A stretch of 64,000 nt of DNA, taken from NCBI GenBank assembly GCA_965215705.1, contig CBDCEE010000002.1:124001-188000 (forward strand), given 5' to 3'. Below are positions 1 through 7,268 of this stretch, piece after piece. The notes under the pieces were generated by a model. The model made no database searches. It saw only the letters and a list, made by a program, of their open reading frames with translations, and was not told the DNA's origin. Origin of the DNA: JAAXPZ01 sp965215705 (GTDB lineage: Bacteria; Campylobacterota; Campylobacteria; Campylobacterales; Sulfurovaceae). How positions within the stretch are numbered: the first letter of the stretch is position 1; every line of letters begins with the position of its first letter. A program made the position numbers and the translations under genes.

Positions 1-240
1 GGAGGAGTACTGAGTCGTATCTCTGCCTATAAGATAGTGAAAAAGTATTTGGGTGTTTCTCCCCATGTGTTACGACACTCTTTTGCTTCTGCTCTGATTA
101 TAGGGGGCGCAGATTTGAGGGTGGTGCAGGAACTCCTGGGGCACAGCTCACTTATTACCACGCAGATATATACACATATAGAGCGTAAAGAGCTGAAAGA
201 GACGGTCAACCGATACCACCCACTGAAAGAGAAAATATGA
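1..240 (+). CDS. Tyrosine recombinase (XerC/XerD-like), C-terminal part
   Basis: The reading frame is open from base 1, so only the last 79 residues are here. They carry the C-terminal catalytic end of a phage-integrase/Xer recombinase: LRHSFA (Arg and His of the R-H-R-H-Y set), LGHSS (second His) and IYTHI with the nucleophilic Tyr. Such enzymes cut and rejoin DNA through a 3'-phosphotyrosine, for example to resolve chromosome dimers. Whether this is the housekeeping Xer or a mobile-element integrase cannot be told without the N-terminus and a target site. The stop overlaps the ATG of the next gene (ATGA). Confidence 0.9.
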   Translation, partial: GGVLSRISAYKIVKKYLGVSPHVLRHSFASALIIGGADLRVVQELLGHSSLITTQIYTHIERKELKETVNRYHPLKEKI

Positions 241-566
241 AAAAGATCGTAGAACACTATAGAAAAAAAGGGATATTGTTTCGTTCTCTGAAGCGTATCC
301 CTACCAAAGAGTTGGGATCACGTAAAAAAGTGGAGATCTATCTGGGTGTCGATACCAAAACATACTACACGATGATCATCTTTATAGAGAAAAAGAGTCG
401 TATTTTGAGAAAAGAGGCAGAAGAGATCATGCTGTTTCATGACAAGCTTGAAAAACAGATCGCATCAAAGATTCTTAAAAAATATATAGTGATCAAGGCA
501 CCTTTATGCTCAAAAGCTAAAAAGAGTATGGAAGAAAAAGGGTGGAAAGTAGAAGAGGTAGAATAG
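237..566 (+). CDS. Small basic hypothetical protein
   Basis: A 109-residue protein I do not recognise. Its ATG overlaps the stop of the recombinase gene, so the two are probably translated together. It is rich in Lys and Glu, with no signal peptide or membrane segment, and looks like a compact alpha/beta protein: a central hydrophobic strand (YYTMIIFIEKKSR) followed by a charged helix. Coupling to a recombinase could suggest a DNA-related job, but nothing in the sequence proves it. Confidence 0.7.
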   Translation: MKKIVEHYRKKGILFRSLKRIPTKELGSRKKVEIYLGVDTKTYYTMIIFIEKKSRILRKEAEEIMLFHDKLEKQIASKILKKYIVIKAPLCSKAKKSMEEKGWKVEEVE

Positions 567-589
567 GAGATAAAGAGGCTTATGCCCCT

Positions 590-808
590 TTATTTTTTAC
601 GATACTCTAGTATCATTTTGAGTGCTTCATCTTTGAGGAGAAGTTTCTCTTTCTTCATCGTTTCAATCTCTACATCATTGAGGTGCAGTCTGCCTTCGTC
701 TGCATCTGTGGTTTTTTGATCCAACTCATTATGTCTTTCAAATATCTTTGCAAAGTGCGCATTTTGCATTTTAAGGTCGTGTATCTCATCTCTATATTCT
801 GTTAGCAT
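590..808 (-). CDS. YdcH-like (DUF465) small coiled-coil protein
   Basis: A 72-residue highly charged helical protein. It has the DUF465/YdcH pattern: an N-terminal helix (YRDEIHDLK), the segment HFAKIFERHNELD, then a C-terminal Lys/Glu-rich helix (MKKEKLLLKDE). Family members are small cytosolic helical hairpins of unknown function. The ATG has a strong AGGAG ribosome binding site eight bases upstream. It stands alone, convergent with the small gene before it. Confidence 0.8.
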   Translation of the reverse strand: MLTEYRDEIHDLKMQNAHFAKIFERHNELDQKTTDADEGRLHLNDVEIETMKKEKLLLKDEALKMILEYRKK

Positions 809-872
809 AGTGTCTCCTGTTATAAGTTTGTTATTTTTATTATAACGTTTTTGCGGTTAGTGTGAGGTAAAA

Positions 873-2063
873 TCAGGTTCTGTATTCTGCATTGATCTTG
901 ACATACTCATAGCTGAGATCACAGCCATAGGAGGTGTAATTCTCTTCTCCAAGCCCCAGATCGCAGGTGACCTTGAATCGTTCTTTTTTCATAATAGTAT
1001 AGGCTTGTGCTTCACGCTTGGCATCCAGTTCCCTGCAGGTATGAGAGTAGATCAGGAGATCATCATAATAGATACTAAGCGTTTGCTCATCACAGGTGAT
1101 ACCACTCGCACCAATAGTAGAGGCGATGCGTCCCCAGTTGGGATCTTCACCGAAGAGTGCTGTCTTGACCAGGAGAGAGTTGCTTAGTGCCATGCTTGCT
1201 TTTTGGGCATCTTCTATTGTTTTTGCACCTTTGACCTCAAAAGCAACCAGTTTACTGGCACCTTCGCCATCTTGCAGGATCATCATTGCCAGTTCAAACA
1301 TGATCTGATTGAGCGCCTCTGCAAATGCTTCTTTGTGATAAGCGTTACTTTTTTTATTTGACAGTAGCATCACCGTATCATTGGTGGAGGTGTCACCATC
1401 TACAGAGATACGGTTGAATGACTGTTCTGTTCCTATGGTAAGCAGTGCATCCATATCCTTCTTTGGGATATCTGCGTCAGTAACGATAAAGCAGAGCATA
1501 GTTGCCATGCTGGGATTTATCATACCCGCACCCTTGCAGATCGCTGCGATATGAAAGCTTTCTCCATTTTCCAGTATGACTTTATACGCAAGCTCTTTTT
1601 TAAACTGATCTGTGGTCATAATCGCTTTTGCAGCTTTATCTGAGTGTTTGGCCTGAAAATCAAAATGGTCAAAAGCAGTCACTATTTTGTCGATGGGCAG
1701 GCGGTATCCTATCACTCCTGTAGAGGACATGATAGGGTTGTGTACTGTTAATGTATCGGAGAGGGCAGTCATAAGAGTATCGATATCTTCTATGCCTTTC
1801 TCTCCGGTCATGGCATTGGCATTTTTGGCATTGATCAGTATAAAGTCAGTCTGGAATCCCTCTGGGTATCTCTGAAAATGTTTGATAGGAGCTGCCTGAA
1901 ACTGATTGGAGGTAAACACAGCAGAGATATCACAAGGTGCAGTACTACGGATGAAGGCAACATCTCCTTGCTCCTTGTCTGGCCGCATACCGACATTGAC
2001 AGCACCACAGTAGAATCCAGGGACGTTGGCCAAGCCATCTTCGAGTGGAGTGATGCTATACAT
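873..2063 (-). CDS. argJ: Bifunctional glutamate N-acetyltransferase / ornithine acetyltransferase
   Basis: ArgJ moves the acetyl group from N-acetylornithine to glutamate in the cyclic arginine pathway, and in bifunctional forms also makes N-acetylglutamate from acetyl-CoA. The 396-residue length fits the family. The autoproteolysis motif KGAGMINPSMATML lies near residues 177-190, and the Thr after the Ala (about T188) becomes the N-terminal nucleophile of the beta chain. The C-terminus has the expected GEENYTSYGCDLSYEYV. The start overlaps the end of the upstream K+ channel gene by eight bases, so the two are co-transcribed although functionally unrelated. Confidence 0.95.
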   Translation of the reverse strand: MYSITPLEDGLANVPGFYCGAVNVGMRPDKEQGDVAFIRSTAPCDISAVFTSNQFQAAPIKHFQRYPEGFQTDFILINAKNANAMTGEKGIEDIDTLMTALSDTLTVHNPIMSSTGVIGYRLPIDKIVTAFDHFDFQAKHSDKAAKAIMTTDQFKKELAYKVILENGESFHIAAICKGAGMINPSMATMLCFIVTDADIPKKDMDALLTIGTEQSFNRISVDGDTSTNDTVMLLSNKKSNAYHKEAFAEALNQIMFELAMMILQDGEGASKLVAFEVKGAKTIEDAQKASMALSNSLLVKTALFGEDPNWGRIASTIGASGITCDEQTLSIYYDDLLIYSHTCRELDAKREAQAYTIMKKERFKVTCDLGLGEENYTSYGCDLSYEYVKINAEYRT

Positions 2064-3174
2064 ACTTCAGCTCTTCAGGCTGTTCATGCATCTTGATGAT
2101 AGCTTTGGCTTTGCGGATGCCATCGCTGGTACCGATGATGATCAGCTTGCTCTTAGGCATGATGATGGTATCTCCTTTGGGCATAGGGATGAACTGTCCC
2201 TCTTTAGGAGTGATACCGATGATGGTGACATTGGCTGCGGTACGGAGTTTGGCATCTTTGAGTTTTTTGAGTACTAGCCAGCTTACTTTAGAGACTTTGA
2301 CCTCCTCCATATCCAAGGGAGTATCACTGCGGTAGAGGAACTCTTCAAGCATATTTTCCATCTCCGGGCGGATAGCGATGGCATTGATCCGTTTTGCCAT
2401 GAGGTTAGTAGCAGTGACCGCACTGTCCGCACCCAGCTTGGAGAGTTTTTGGGCATCTTCATCATTTTTAGCATTGGAGATGATGAGATACTTATGCCTA
2501 CCTATTTCTTTCTCATAGAGTCTTGCTGAGGCGACTACTGCGATATTGTCAGCCACATTGTCAGCCAGAGTAATGACCCCTTTCGCGCTGGAGAGATGCG
2601 ACTTGAGTACACCCTCATCCGTATGGGGTTCAGTAGAGACAAAGTAGGGATAATGATAGGCCTTGGCTATCTCTTCCATGTCCTCTCTGGGGTCTACAAC
2701 CACAAAAGGGATATGGTTGGCTCGGAGTTGCTTGGTGACCTGAGCTGTAAACTCATTATGATAACAGACAACAAAATGTTTTTTCAATCTAGCGATCTCA
2801 TAGAGCATTTTTCTCTCCTTGGCAGTTTTTTGGAATTCACCCTTTTTCACCACTTCTGCGATAATACCTACGGCGATAGAAAAGACCACAAATCCCAAAA
2901 TAATCAATGTAATGGTAAAGATACGTCCCATATCTGAGATAGGGCGTATCTCTCCAAATCCAACGGTGGTAAAGGTGATACCGGTCTGGTATATAGCATC
3001 CATAAGTGGGAATCCATCTATCGCCATATATCCCATAGTACCGACCAGCATGATCAGTATGGTTAAGATAAAAGGAAGTCTAAAAGGTGCTAAGTGTCCA
3101 TAGAACTCATCATTGAGGGTAATATGTGGTTTGGGTGAGGTTTTCCAGCCGAGAAACTCTTTTACAGATTTCAT
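2056..3174 (-). CDS. Two-TM potassium channel with RCK/TrkA domain
   Basis: This 372-residue protein resembles prokaryotic K+ channels such as H. pylori HpKchA. TM1 lies near residues 33-52, a pore helix leads to the selectivity filter TVGFGE at about 70-75, and TM2 is at about 83-109. A cytoplasmic TrkA-N-like Rossmann domain starts near 128 and a TrkA-C domain lies near 290-360. The usual glycine-rich nucleotide loop is replaced by FVVCYHNEF, so NAD or nucleotide binding may be lost or changed. The gene follows rpmB by 42 bases. No good ribosome binding site lies directly before the ATG, although a GGAGG is further upstream. Confidence 0.88.
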   Translation of the reverse strand: MKSVKEFLGWKTSPKPHITLNDEFYGHLAPFRLPFILTILIMLVGTMGYMAIDGFPLMDAIYQTGITFTTVGFGEIRPISDMGRIFTITLIILGFVVFSIAVGIIAEVVKKGEFQKTAKERKMLYEIARLKKHFVVCYHNEFTAQVTKQLRANHIPFVVVDPREDMEEIAKAYHYPYFVSTEPHTDEGVLKSHLSSAKGVITLADNVADNIAVVASARLYEKEIGRHKYLIISNAKNDEDAQKLSKLGADSAVTATNLMAKRINAIAIRPEMENMLEEFLYRSDTPLDMEEVKVSKVSWLVLKKLKDAKLRTAANVTIIGITPKEGQFIPMPKGDTIIMPKSKLIIIGTSDGIRKAKAIIKMHEQPEELKYV

Positions 3175-3216
3175 CGTGGTGTGGTGGGTAGCGTGCAGTC
3201 CTCCGGGAGGGAGAAC

Positions 3217-3423
3217 TTAAGCGATCTCTGCTTGAGCTGCTTTTTTCTTCATCGTTCTGAGAGTTGAAGCGGCAACTTTGATTTTTTTACGTGTTCCATC
3301 CTCGAGAGTGATTCTCACTGTTCTGAGGTTTGGGAGTTGTCTTCTTTTTGTATGGTTCTTTGCATGAGAAACATTGTTTCCAGTCAATGGACCTTTTCCT
3401 GTAACTTGACATCTTCTTGACAT
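3217..3423 (-). CDS. rpmB: 50S ribosomal protein L28
   Basis: A 68-residue L28. The N-terminus MSRRCQVTGKGPLTGNNVSH is the family signature, followed by the basic stretch KNHTKRRQLPNL and the RVTL-like strand VRITLEDGT. It binds 23S rRNA in the large subunit. Only one Cys remains, so this is the zinc-free form. A minus-strand promoter with a TATAAT box at 3488-3493 would give a leader of about 58 bases. Confidence 0.96.
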   Translation of the reverse strand: MSRRCQVTGKGPLTGNNVSHAKNHTKRRQLPNLRTVRITLEDGTRKKIKVAASTLRTMKKKAAQAEIA

Positions 3424-3469
3424 GATAAAGCCTTTTTATATTAATTCTATACTCTATCCCCACATTTGG

Positions 3470-3557
3470 AAATAGAAAAGTTTTGCGATTATAGCTTAAA
3501 TTGCTTAAGGAATCCCCTAATAGCATCGATGATGTCCTGTAAATAGAAAAGTTTTGC
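3470..3557. repeat. 17-bp direct repeat between rpmB and rpe promoters
   Basis: AAATAGAAAAGTTTTGC occurs exactly at 3470-3486 and again at 3541-3557. The first copy lies at the predicted start of the minus-strand rpmB transcript. The second lies just upstream of the plus-strand extended -10 box at 3565-3573. It could be a regulator site or the scar of a local duplication of a promoter. Confidence 0.8.
3488..3493 (-). promoter_or_regulatory. Probable rpmB promoter (-10 box)
   Basis: Read on the minus strand, the sequence AAGCTATAATCG contains a GC-TATAAT -10 box. Transcription would begin near 3481 and run about 58 bases to the rpmB ATG. The box style matches the other -10 boxes in this window. 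Confidence 0.6.
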
Positions 3558-3564
3558 TACTCTG

Positions 3565-3573
3565 TGGTATAAT
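3565..3573 (+). promoter_or_regulatory. Extended -10 promoter before the structured leader
   Basis: TGGTATAAT is an extended -10 box (TGn plus TATAAT). No -35 box is evident, which is normal for Campylobacterota sigma-70 promoters. Predicted transcription start is near 3580, about 150 bases before the rpe ATG. Confidence 0.75.
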
Positions 3574-3579
3574 CTTTGG

Positions 3580-3690
3580 AAATTTAATAAAGTGTGGTTC
3601 GCTTTTTGAAAAAAATACTCTGGCAGTTGCAGACGCAAGCGCCCCTTTCAGGGGTGGATGCTCCTTTGTCGTATTTTCTTCAAAAAGCTA
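3580..3690 (+). ncRNA. Candidate structured RNA or 5' leader upstream of rpe
   Basis: GCTTTTTGAA (3601-3610) pairs perfectly with TTCAAAAAGC (3679-3688). After one mismatch, AAAATAC (3612-3618) pairs with GTATTTT (3671-3677), giving a 17-pair closing stem. Inside are a TTGC-AGAC-GCAA hairpin (about 3628-3639) and a CCCC-TTTCA-GGGG hairpin (3642-3654). The region begins just after a strong promoter and has no open reading frame. It could be a riboswitch-like leader for rpe or a free small RNA. I do not recognise it as 6S RNA, SRP RNA or a known riboswitch class. Confidence 0.5.
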
Positions 3691-3728
3691 TATATAAAGA
3701 GTAAGTAAAAATAAAAGGGTTAAAACAG

Positions 3729-4370
3729 ATGCAGGTAGCACCGAGTATATTGTCAGCGGATTTTGGCAGACTGGCAGAGGATGTTAAGGCGATCTGTGAG
3801 GGGGGATGCGATCTGGTTCATGTGGATGTGATGGATGGACATTTTGTACCTAACCTTACGATTGGTCCGGTAGTGGTAGAAGCTGTAGCCAAAGCGGCGA
3901 CCAAGCCACTGGATATTCACCTAATGGTAGAGAATAACAGTTTCTTTGTGGATCTGTTTGCTCCTTTGAAACCAGCGTATATTTCGTTTCATTGTGAGGA
4001 AGAGAAGCATCCACATAGACTGATCCAAAAGATACGAGGACTTGGTATCAAGCCGGCGATCGTCCTTAATCCTCATACCCCACCTGAGGCGATCGAATAT
4101 CTACTGGAGGATCTGGAGATGGTACTGCTGATGTCTGTTAACCCAGGGTTTGGAGGACAAGCCTTTATCCCCTCCGTGATTGAAAAAGCCAAGCGTCTCA
4201 AGGCACTGATAGTGAAGCACAATCCACAATGCCTCATTGAGGTGGATGGTGGTGTCAATGATGTCAATGTCAAACCGTTGTCAGAGGCAGGGGTGGATGT
4301 GGTGGTCGCAGGATCATTTGTCTATAAGCACTCAAAAGGTGTGGCAGAGGCAATTGCCTCTTTGAAATAA
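3729..4370 (+). CDS. rpe: Ribulose-phosphate 3-epimerase
   Basis: Interconverts ribulose 5-phosphate and xylulose 5-phosphate in the pentose phosphate and Calvin pathways. The 213-residue TIM barrel shows APSILSADFGRL at the N-terminus, the metal/acid-base motif HVDVMDGHFVPN, DIHLMVEN, MSVNPGFGGQ and the final EVDGGV. It has its own promoter and a long structured leader. Downstream comes a perfect palindromic repeat and then trpF. Confidence 0.97.
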   Translation: MQVAPSILSADFGRLAEDVKAICEGGCDLVHVDVMDGHFVPNLTIGPVVVEAVAKAATKPLDIHLMVENNSFFVDLFAPLKPAYISFHCEEEKHPHRLIQKIRGLGIKPAIVLNPHTPPEAIEYLLEDLEMVLLMSVNPGFGGQAFIPSVIEKAKRLKALIVKHNPQCLIEVDGGVNDVNVKPLSEAGVDVVVAGSFVYKHSKGVAEAIASLK

Positions 4371-4371
4371 T

Positions 4372-4426
4372 GTAGGGTGCGTAACACGCACCAAAAAATA
4401 TAAATGGTGCGTGTTACGCACCCTAC
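4372..4426. repeat. Palindromic element, family B (GTAGGGTGCGT type)
   Basis: The 22-base arm GTAGGGTGCGTAACACGCAC plus CA (4372-4393) is exactly complementary to 4405-4426, with an 11-base AT-rich loop. Each arm can also fold alone (GGTGCGT/ACGCACC). It fills the gap between rpe and trpF and could act as a transcript hairpin. A shortened relative lies at 35512-35532. Confidence 0.9.
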
Positions 4427-4437
4427 GAAAGGGGAAT

Positions 4438-5028
4438 ATGAAAGTCAAAATCTGCGGTATCACTAACATAAAGGATGCACTCCATGCGATCCATGCAGGT
4501 GCAGATGCGTTGGGTTTTGTCTTTTATGCAAAATCCCCTCGCTTTATCAGTCCTCATGATGCCAAGCAGATCATTGACCAACTTCCCCCCTTTATAGAAA
4601 AGGTAGGACTATTTGTCAATCACTCTGCCAAAGAGATAGAACAGATATCCTATGCCAGCCATATTACATTGGCACAGATCCATTTTGATGTGGATCAGGC
4701 GTTTCTCGAGGCGATCCATTTTCCCACACTGCCTGTCGTCCGAGCAGCCAGGGCAGAAGATATAGAACGTTTCTCAGATAGATACCGTTTGATAGATGCC
4801 TACTGTGAAGCCTATGGTGGTAGTGGAAAACGACTCAATCTTGAGTGGTTTGAGGGGATAGATTGTTCCAAGATTATTTTGGCAGGAGGACTCTCTGTGG
4901 ATACTATACAAGAAGTGCGAAAGTATGGATTTTATGGTGTAGATGTCAGCTCTGGCACAGAGAAGCAAAAGGGCATCAAAGATCCTCAAAAAGTAGAAGG
5001 GTTTATCAGATATGCAAAATCTCTTTGA
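4438..5028 (+). CDS. trpF: Phosphoribosylanthranilate isomerase
   Basis: Catalyses the Amadori rearrangement of N-(5-phosphoribosyl)anthranilate in tryptophan synthesis. MKVKICGIT at the N-terminus has the catalytic Cys, and the phosphate-binding end shows ILAGGLSVDTI and VDVSSGTE. I place the start at the ATG at 4438, preceded by AAAGGGG. A longer frame would begin inside the palindromic repeat. About 196 residues, usual for the family. Its end overlaps the next gene by 17 bases. Confidence 0.95.
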   Translation: MKVKICGITNIKDALHAIHAGADALGFVFYAKSPRFISPHDAKQIIDQLPPFIEKVGLFVNHSAKEIEQISYASHITLAQIHFDVDQAFLEAIHFPTLPVVRAARAEDIERFSDRYRLIDAYCEAYGGSGKRLNLEWFEGIDCSKIILAGGLSVDTIQEVRKYGFYGVDVSSGTEKQKGIKDPQKVEGFIRYAKSL

Positions 5029-5812
5029 TGAATTGACAGCGGCATTTCGTAGAAACGCCGGAAAGCTTTCACCGGAAGCCTATGAGCGGATTGTGCGTAA
5101 GCACTGCTCTCTGTTTGAAGACAGTGATACGATCTTTATCATACTGCAGGCATCAGGATACCCTATCGTAGAGCAGGTGGATGGATATGCGAACAAAACT
5201 TTCTTTACCCCCTACCAAAAGCAGCGTTACTGTGTCGTAGATATAGAGACCAATGGCAGCAAACCGGGTAGGTCACAGGTGATCGAGATCGGTGCGGTTA
5301 TGGTAGAAGAGGGAGAGGTGATTGACAGGTTGGAGACTTTTGTGGAGTGTGCCTATCTACCGGAGCATATCACCAAGATCACAGGCATAGAACCGGAAGA
5401 TCTTATCGGGGCTCCTACGCGGAGAGAGGCGTTGATTTCACTGAGACACTTTATGGAAGATGCAGTATTTGTTGCACATAACGCCAACTTTGACCACTCT
5501 TTTCTCAATGCCTCCTTTGACCGTTTTGGTTTAGGGACGATCGGAAATCCCAAACTTTGCACCATTGATCTGGCAAAACGAACCTTTAAAAGTGAACGCT
5601 ATGGACTGGCATATCTCAATGAATTTTTGAATATTGACAACCATACACATCACCGCGCGTACAGCGATGCACTTTCCGCTACCAAAGTTATGTTCAAGAG
5701 TTTTGAGACGATCCCTGAGTATGTGCAGACGACAGATGATCTGTTACGTTTTTCGATTTCGAGTATGAAAGTGCGTAATGCAAAAAGAGAATCTGGGCAA
5801 ACACAGGAGTAA
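5012..5812 (+). CDS. DnaQ-like DEDDh 3'-5' exonuclease
   Basis: A 266-residue protein with an exonuclease domain like the epsilon subunit of DNA polymerase III. The DEDDh residues are visible: VVDIETNG (Asp, Glu), HNANFDHSF (Asp) and HHRAYSDA (His, Asp). An extra N-terminal region of about 70 residues (FEDSDTIFIILQASGYPIVEQ) precedes the nuclease fold. It could proofread DNA or act as a separate nuclease. It overlaps trpF by 17 bases, and its last 119 bases run antisense to the gene on the other strand. Confidence 0.9.
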   Translation: MQNLFDELTAAFRRNAGKLSPEAYERIVRKHCSLFEDSDTIFIILQASGYPIVEQVDGYANKTFFTPYQKQRYCVVDIETNGSKPGRSQVIEIGAVMVEEGEVIDRLETFVECAYLPEHITKITGIEPEDLIGAPTRREALISLRHFMEDAVFVAHNANFDHSFLNASFDRFGLGTIGNPKLCTIDLAKRTFKSERYGLAYLNEFLNIDNHTHHRAYSDALSATKVMFKSFETIPEYVQTTDDLLRFSISSMKVRNAKRESGQTQE

Positions 5813-6401
5813 AGATATTGAGTAAAGGAACATAGTTAAAGAGTGATGCGGTCATCGCCAAGGTGGTTGCTTTTCTTCCTGTGTCTACTTTCTCCTCTAG
5901 TGCAAACAGAGCACTGACATCATACATCGTAGGTTTCTTAATCAAAATAGACCAGAGATAGAGTATGATAATCTGTCCTAGTATGGGGACAAACAACAGA
6001 GGAATAGCAGGGATAAATAGCAGCATAAACACTCCTGTGGCCTTCAGTGTCAAGAGGAGAGAGGTTGATATGTTGGGTGTGCCATTGGCAGAGATATTTG
6101 GATAGTGCCTCTGTGCCAGCTTTTTGAGGAGTGTTTCACTTGTCAAAGATGTCAACAGAGAGACAATAATGATAAAGAGAATGTAAACCAACAGAATGTT
6201 GACAGCCCCAACTCCCGTAGTCTGTAGCCACTCCCAGGGTATCCATCCTAAAAAGGAACCTATCATACGGGTGAGGTTATCCCAGAAAAACCAGATGATG
6301 ACGATGGAAAGTCCCAGTGCCAGGATCGCCGTTTTGATAACATAGCTGATGACCTCTTTGGAGAAGAGATCTTGTAGGCTTTTGGTGAGGGTTGGTTTCA
6401 T
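5694..6401 (-). CDS. EI24/CysZ-like integral membrane protein
   Basis: A 235-residue protein with about four to five hydrophobic segments (near residues 20-42, 65-90, 120-155 and 178-210). The pattern, with LFIPAIPLLFVPILGQ and the ending NYVPLLNIFTPVFAQILFLH, fits the EI24 domain family that includes the sulfate permease CysZ. No substrate can be inferred. Its 3' end overlaps the exonuclease gene tail to tail by 119 bases, which is long; a shorter C-terminus in one of them is possible. Confidence 0.75.
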   Translation of the reverse strand: MKPTLTKSLQDLFSKEVISYVIKTAILALGLSIVIIWFFWDNLTRMIGSFLGWIPWEWLQTTGVGAVNILLVYILFIIIVSLLTSLTSETLLKKLAQRHYPNISANGTPNISTSLLLTLKATGVFMLLFIPAIPLLFVPILGQIIILYLWSILIKKPTMYDVSALFALEEKVDTGRKATTLAMTASLFNYVPLLNIFTPVFAQILFLHYALSYSKSKNVTDHLSSAHTQGSSQNS

Positions 6402-6640
6402 GAGTATTCCTATTTTTTGTTTACAATTTTTACTCTTACTTCTTTGTTCATTTTTTTCTTTTTGCCATGGATTAAAAAGAAAGAAAACGAACCAAAAAAA
6501 GATTTGATACCCCTTGAGGGTAAAAAATCCAAAGAGCTGACGCCCATTAAAAAACTTTTACATAAGATAAAGCAAAAAGCAGTTTTTAAAGATCCATTTT
6601 GTTCAAGAATTCTTGACAATAACTATAAAAATATATCATC

Positions 6641-6675
6641 ATCTGCTATCTGCTATCTGCTATCTGCTATCTGCT
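6641..6675. repeat. Heptamer tandem repeat (ATCTGCT x5)
   Basis: Five perfect copies of ATCTGCT occupy 6641-6675. On the minus strand (AGCAGAT) the array begins within the stop codon of the carbonic-anhydrase gene. A seven-base unit is not a multiple of three, so copy-number change beyond the stop would not change the protein unless the stop itself were altered. The rest of the 6402-6673 gap is AT-rich and holds no convincing gene. Confidence 0.9.
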
Positions 6676-7210
6676 ATTTGTATGTATCTTTAAACCCCAC
6701 ATATCGTTCCGCTGAAGCATACAGCTCCGCTACTTCTCCATCTGTCAAGGTTCTTACTACTTTGGCGGGGCTGCCCATGATGAGGCTTCGGGGTGGGAAG
6801 TGTTTGTTTTTGGTGACGAGACTGCCTGCGCCTACAATGGACTCTTTGCCAATGATGGCACCGTCCAGAATCGTGGCACTCATCCCGATCAGGCAGGCAT
6901 CTTCTATCGTGCAGCCATGTAGCATGACACGGTGCCCTATCGTGACATCGTCTCCGATGATCGTAGGGTTTCCGTCGCTTTTGTCTGGGTTTTTGTAGTG
7001 GGTGACATGTACCATGCTGAGGTCTTGGATGTTGCTTCGTGCACCGATCTCTATACGGTGCACGTCTCCTCGCACCACACAGCCAAACCAGATTGCACTC
7101 TCTTCGCCCATGGTGACATCACCGATGACTGTGGCACCGGGAGCGACCCATGCATGGGTACCTAGTGTTGGACTGTTTCCCTGGAATGGGAGGATGATAG
7201 GGGCAGGCAT
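6674..7210 (-). CDS. Gamma-carbonic anhydrase family protein (hexapeptide repeat)
   Basis: A 178-residue left-handed beta-helix protein with repeated hexapeptide units. The zinc-ligand pattern is present: VRGDVHRIEIG, NIQDLSMVHVTH and IGHRVMLHG. Family members include gamma carbonic anhydrase and YrdA-like proteins, and activity is not certain from sequence. I take the ATG at 7210 (MPAPIILPFQG), which has AAGGAG nine bases upstream. A longer frame would extend into the repeat region. The stop lies in the heptamer repeat array. Confidence 0.9.
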   Translation of the reverse strand: MPAPIILPFQGNSPTLGTHAWVAPGATVIGDVTMGEESAIWFGCVVRGDVHRIEIGARSNIQDLSMVHVTHYKNPDKSDGNPTIIGDDVTIGHRVMLHGCTIEDACLIGMSATILDGAIIGKESIVGAGSLVTKNKHFPPRSLIMGSPAKVVRTLTDGEVAELYASAERYVGFKDTYK

Positions 7211-7268
7211 AGGGTCTCCTTGATATTTATTTATTATTCTATCCAAATAGTTTGAAGTGTTCTTGTCT

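Noticed and set aside
3580..3690. 6S RNA, SRP RNA or known riboswitch identity for the leader
   Set aside because: It lacks the GGTCAGGTCCGGAAGGAAGCAG core of SRP RNA, is too short for 6S RNA with its central bubble, and shows no riboswitch consensus that I know.
4411..4437. Longer N-terminus for trpF
   Set aside because: It would start inside the palindromic element and add residues that trpF does not have. The ATG at 4438 has a good ribosome binding site and gives the standard start.
6417..6998. A 193-codon plus-strand frame with a Lys-rich start
   Set aside because: Most of it is antisense to the gamma carbonic anhydrase gene, and the remainder is AT-rich repeat-bearing DNA. The translated C-terminal part is low-complexity and matches nothing.
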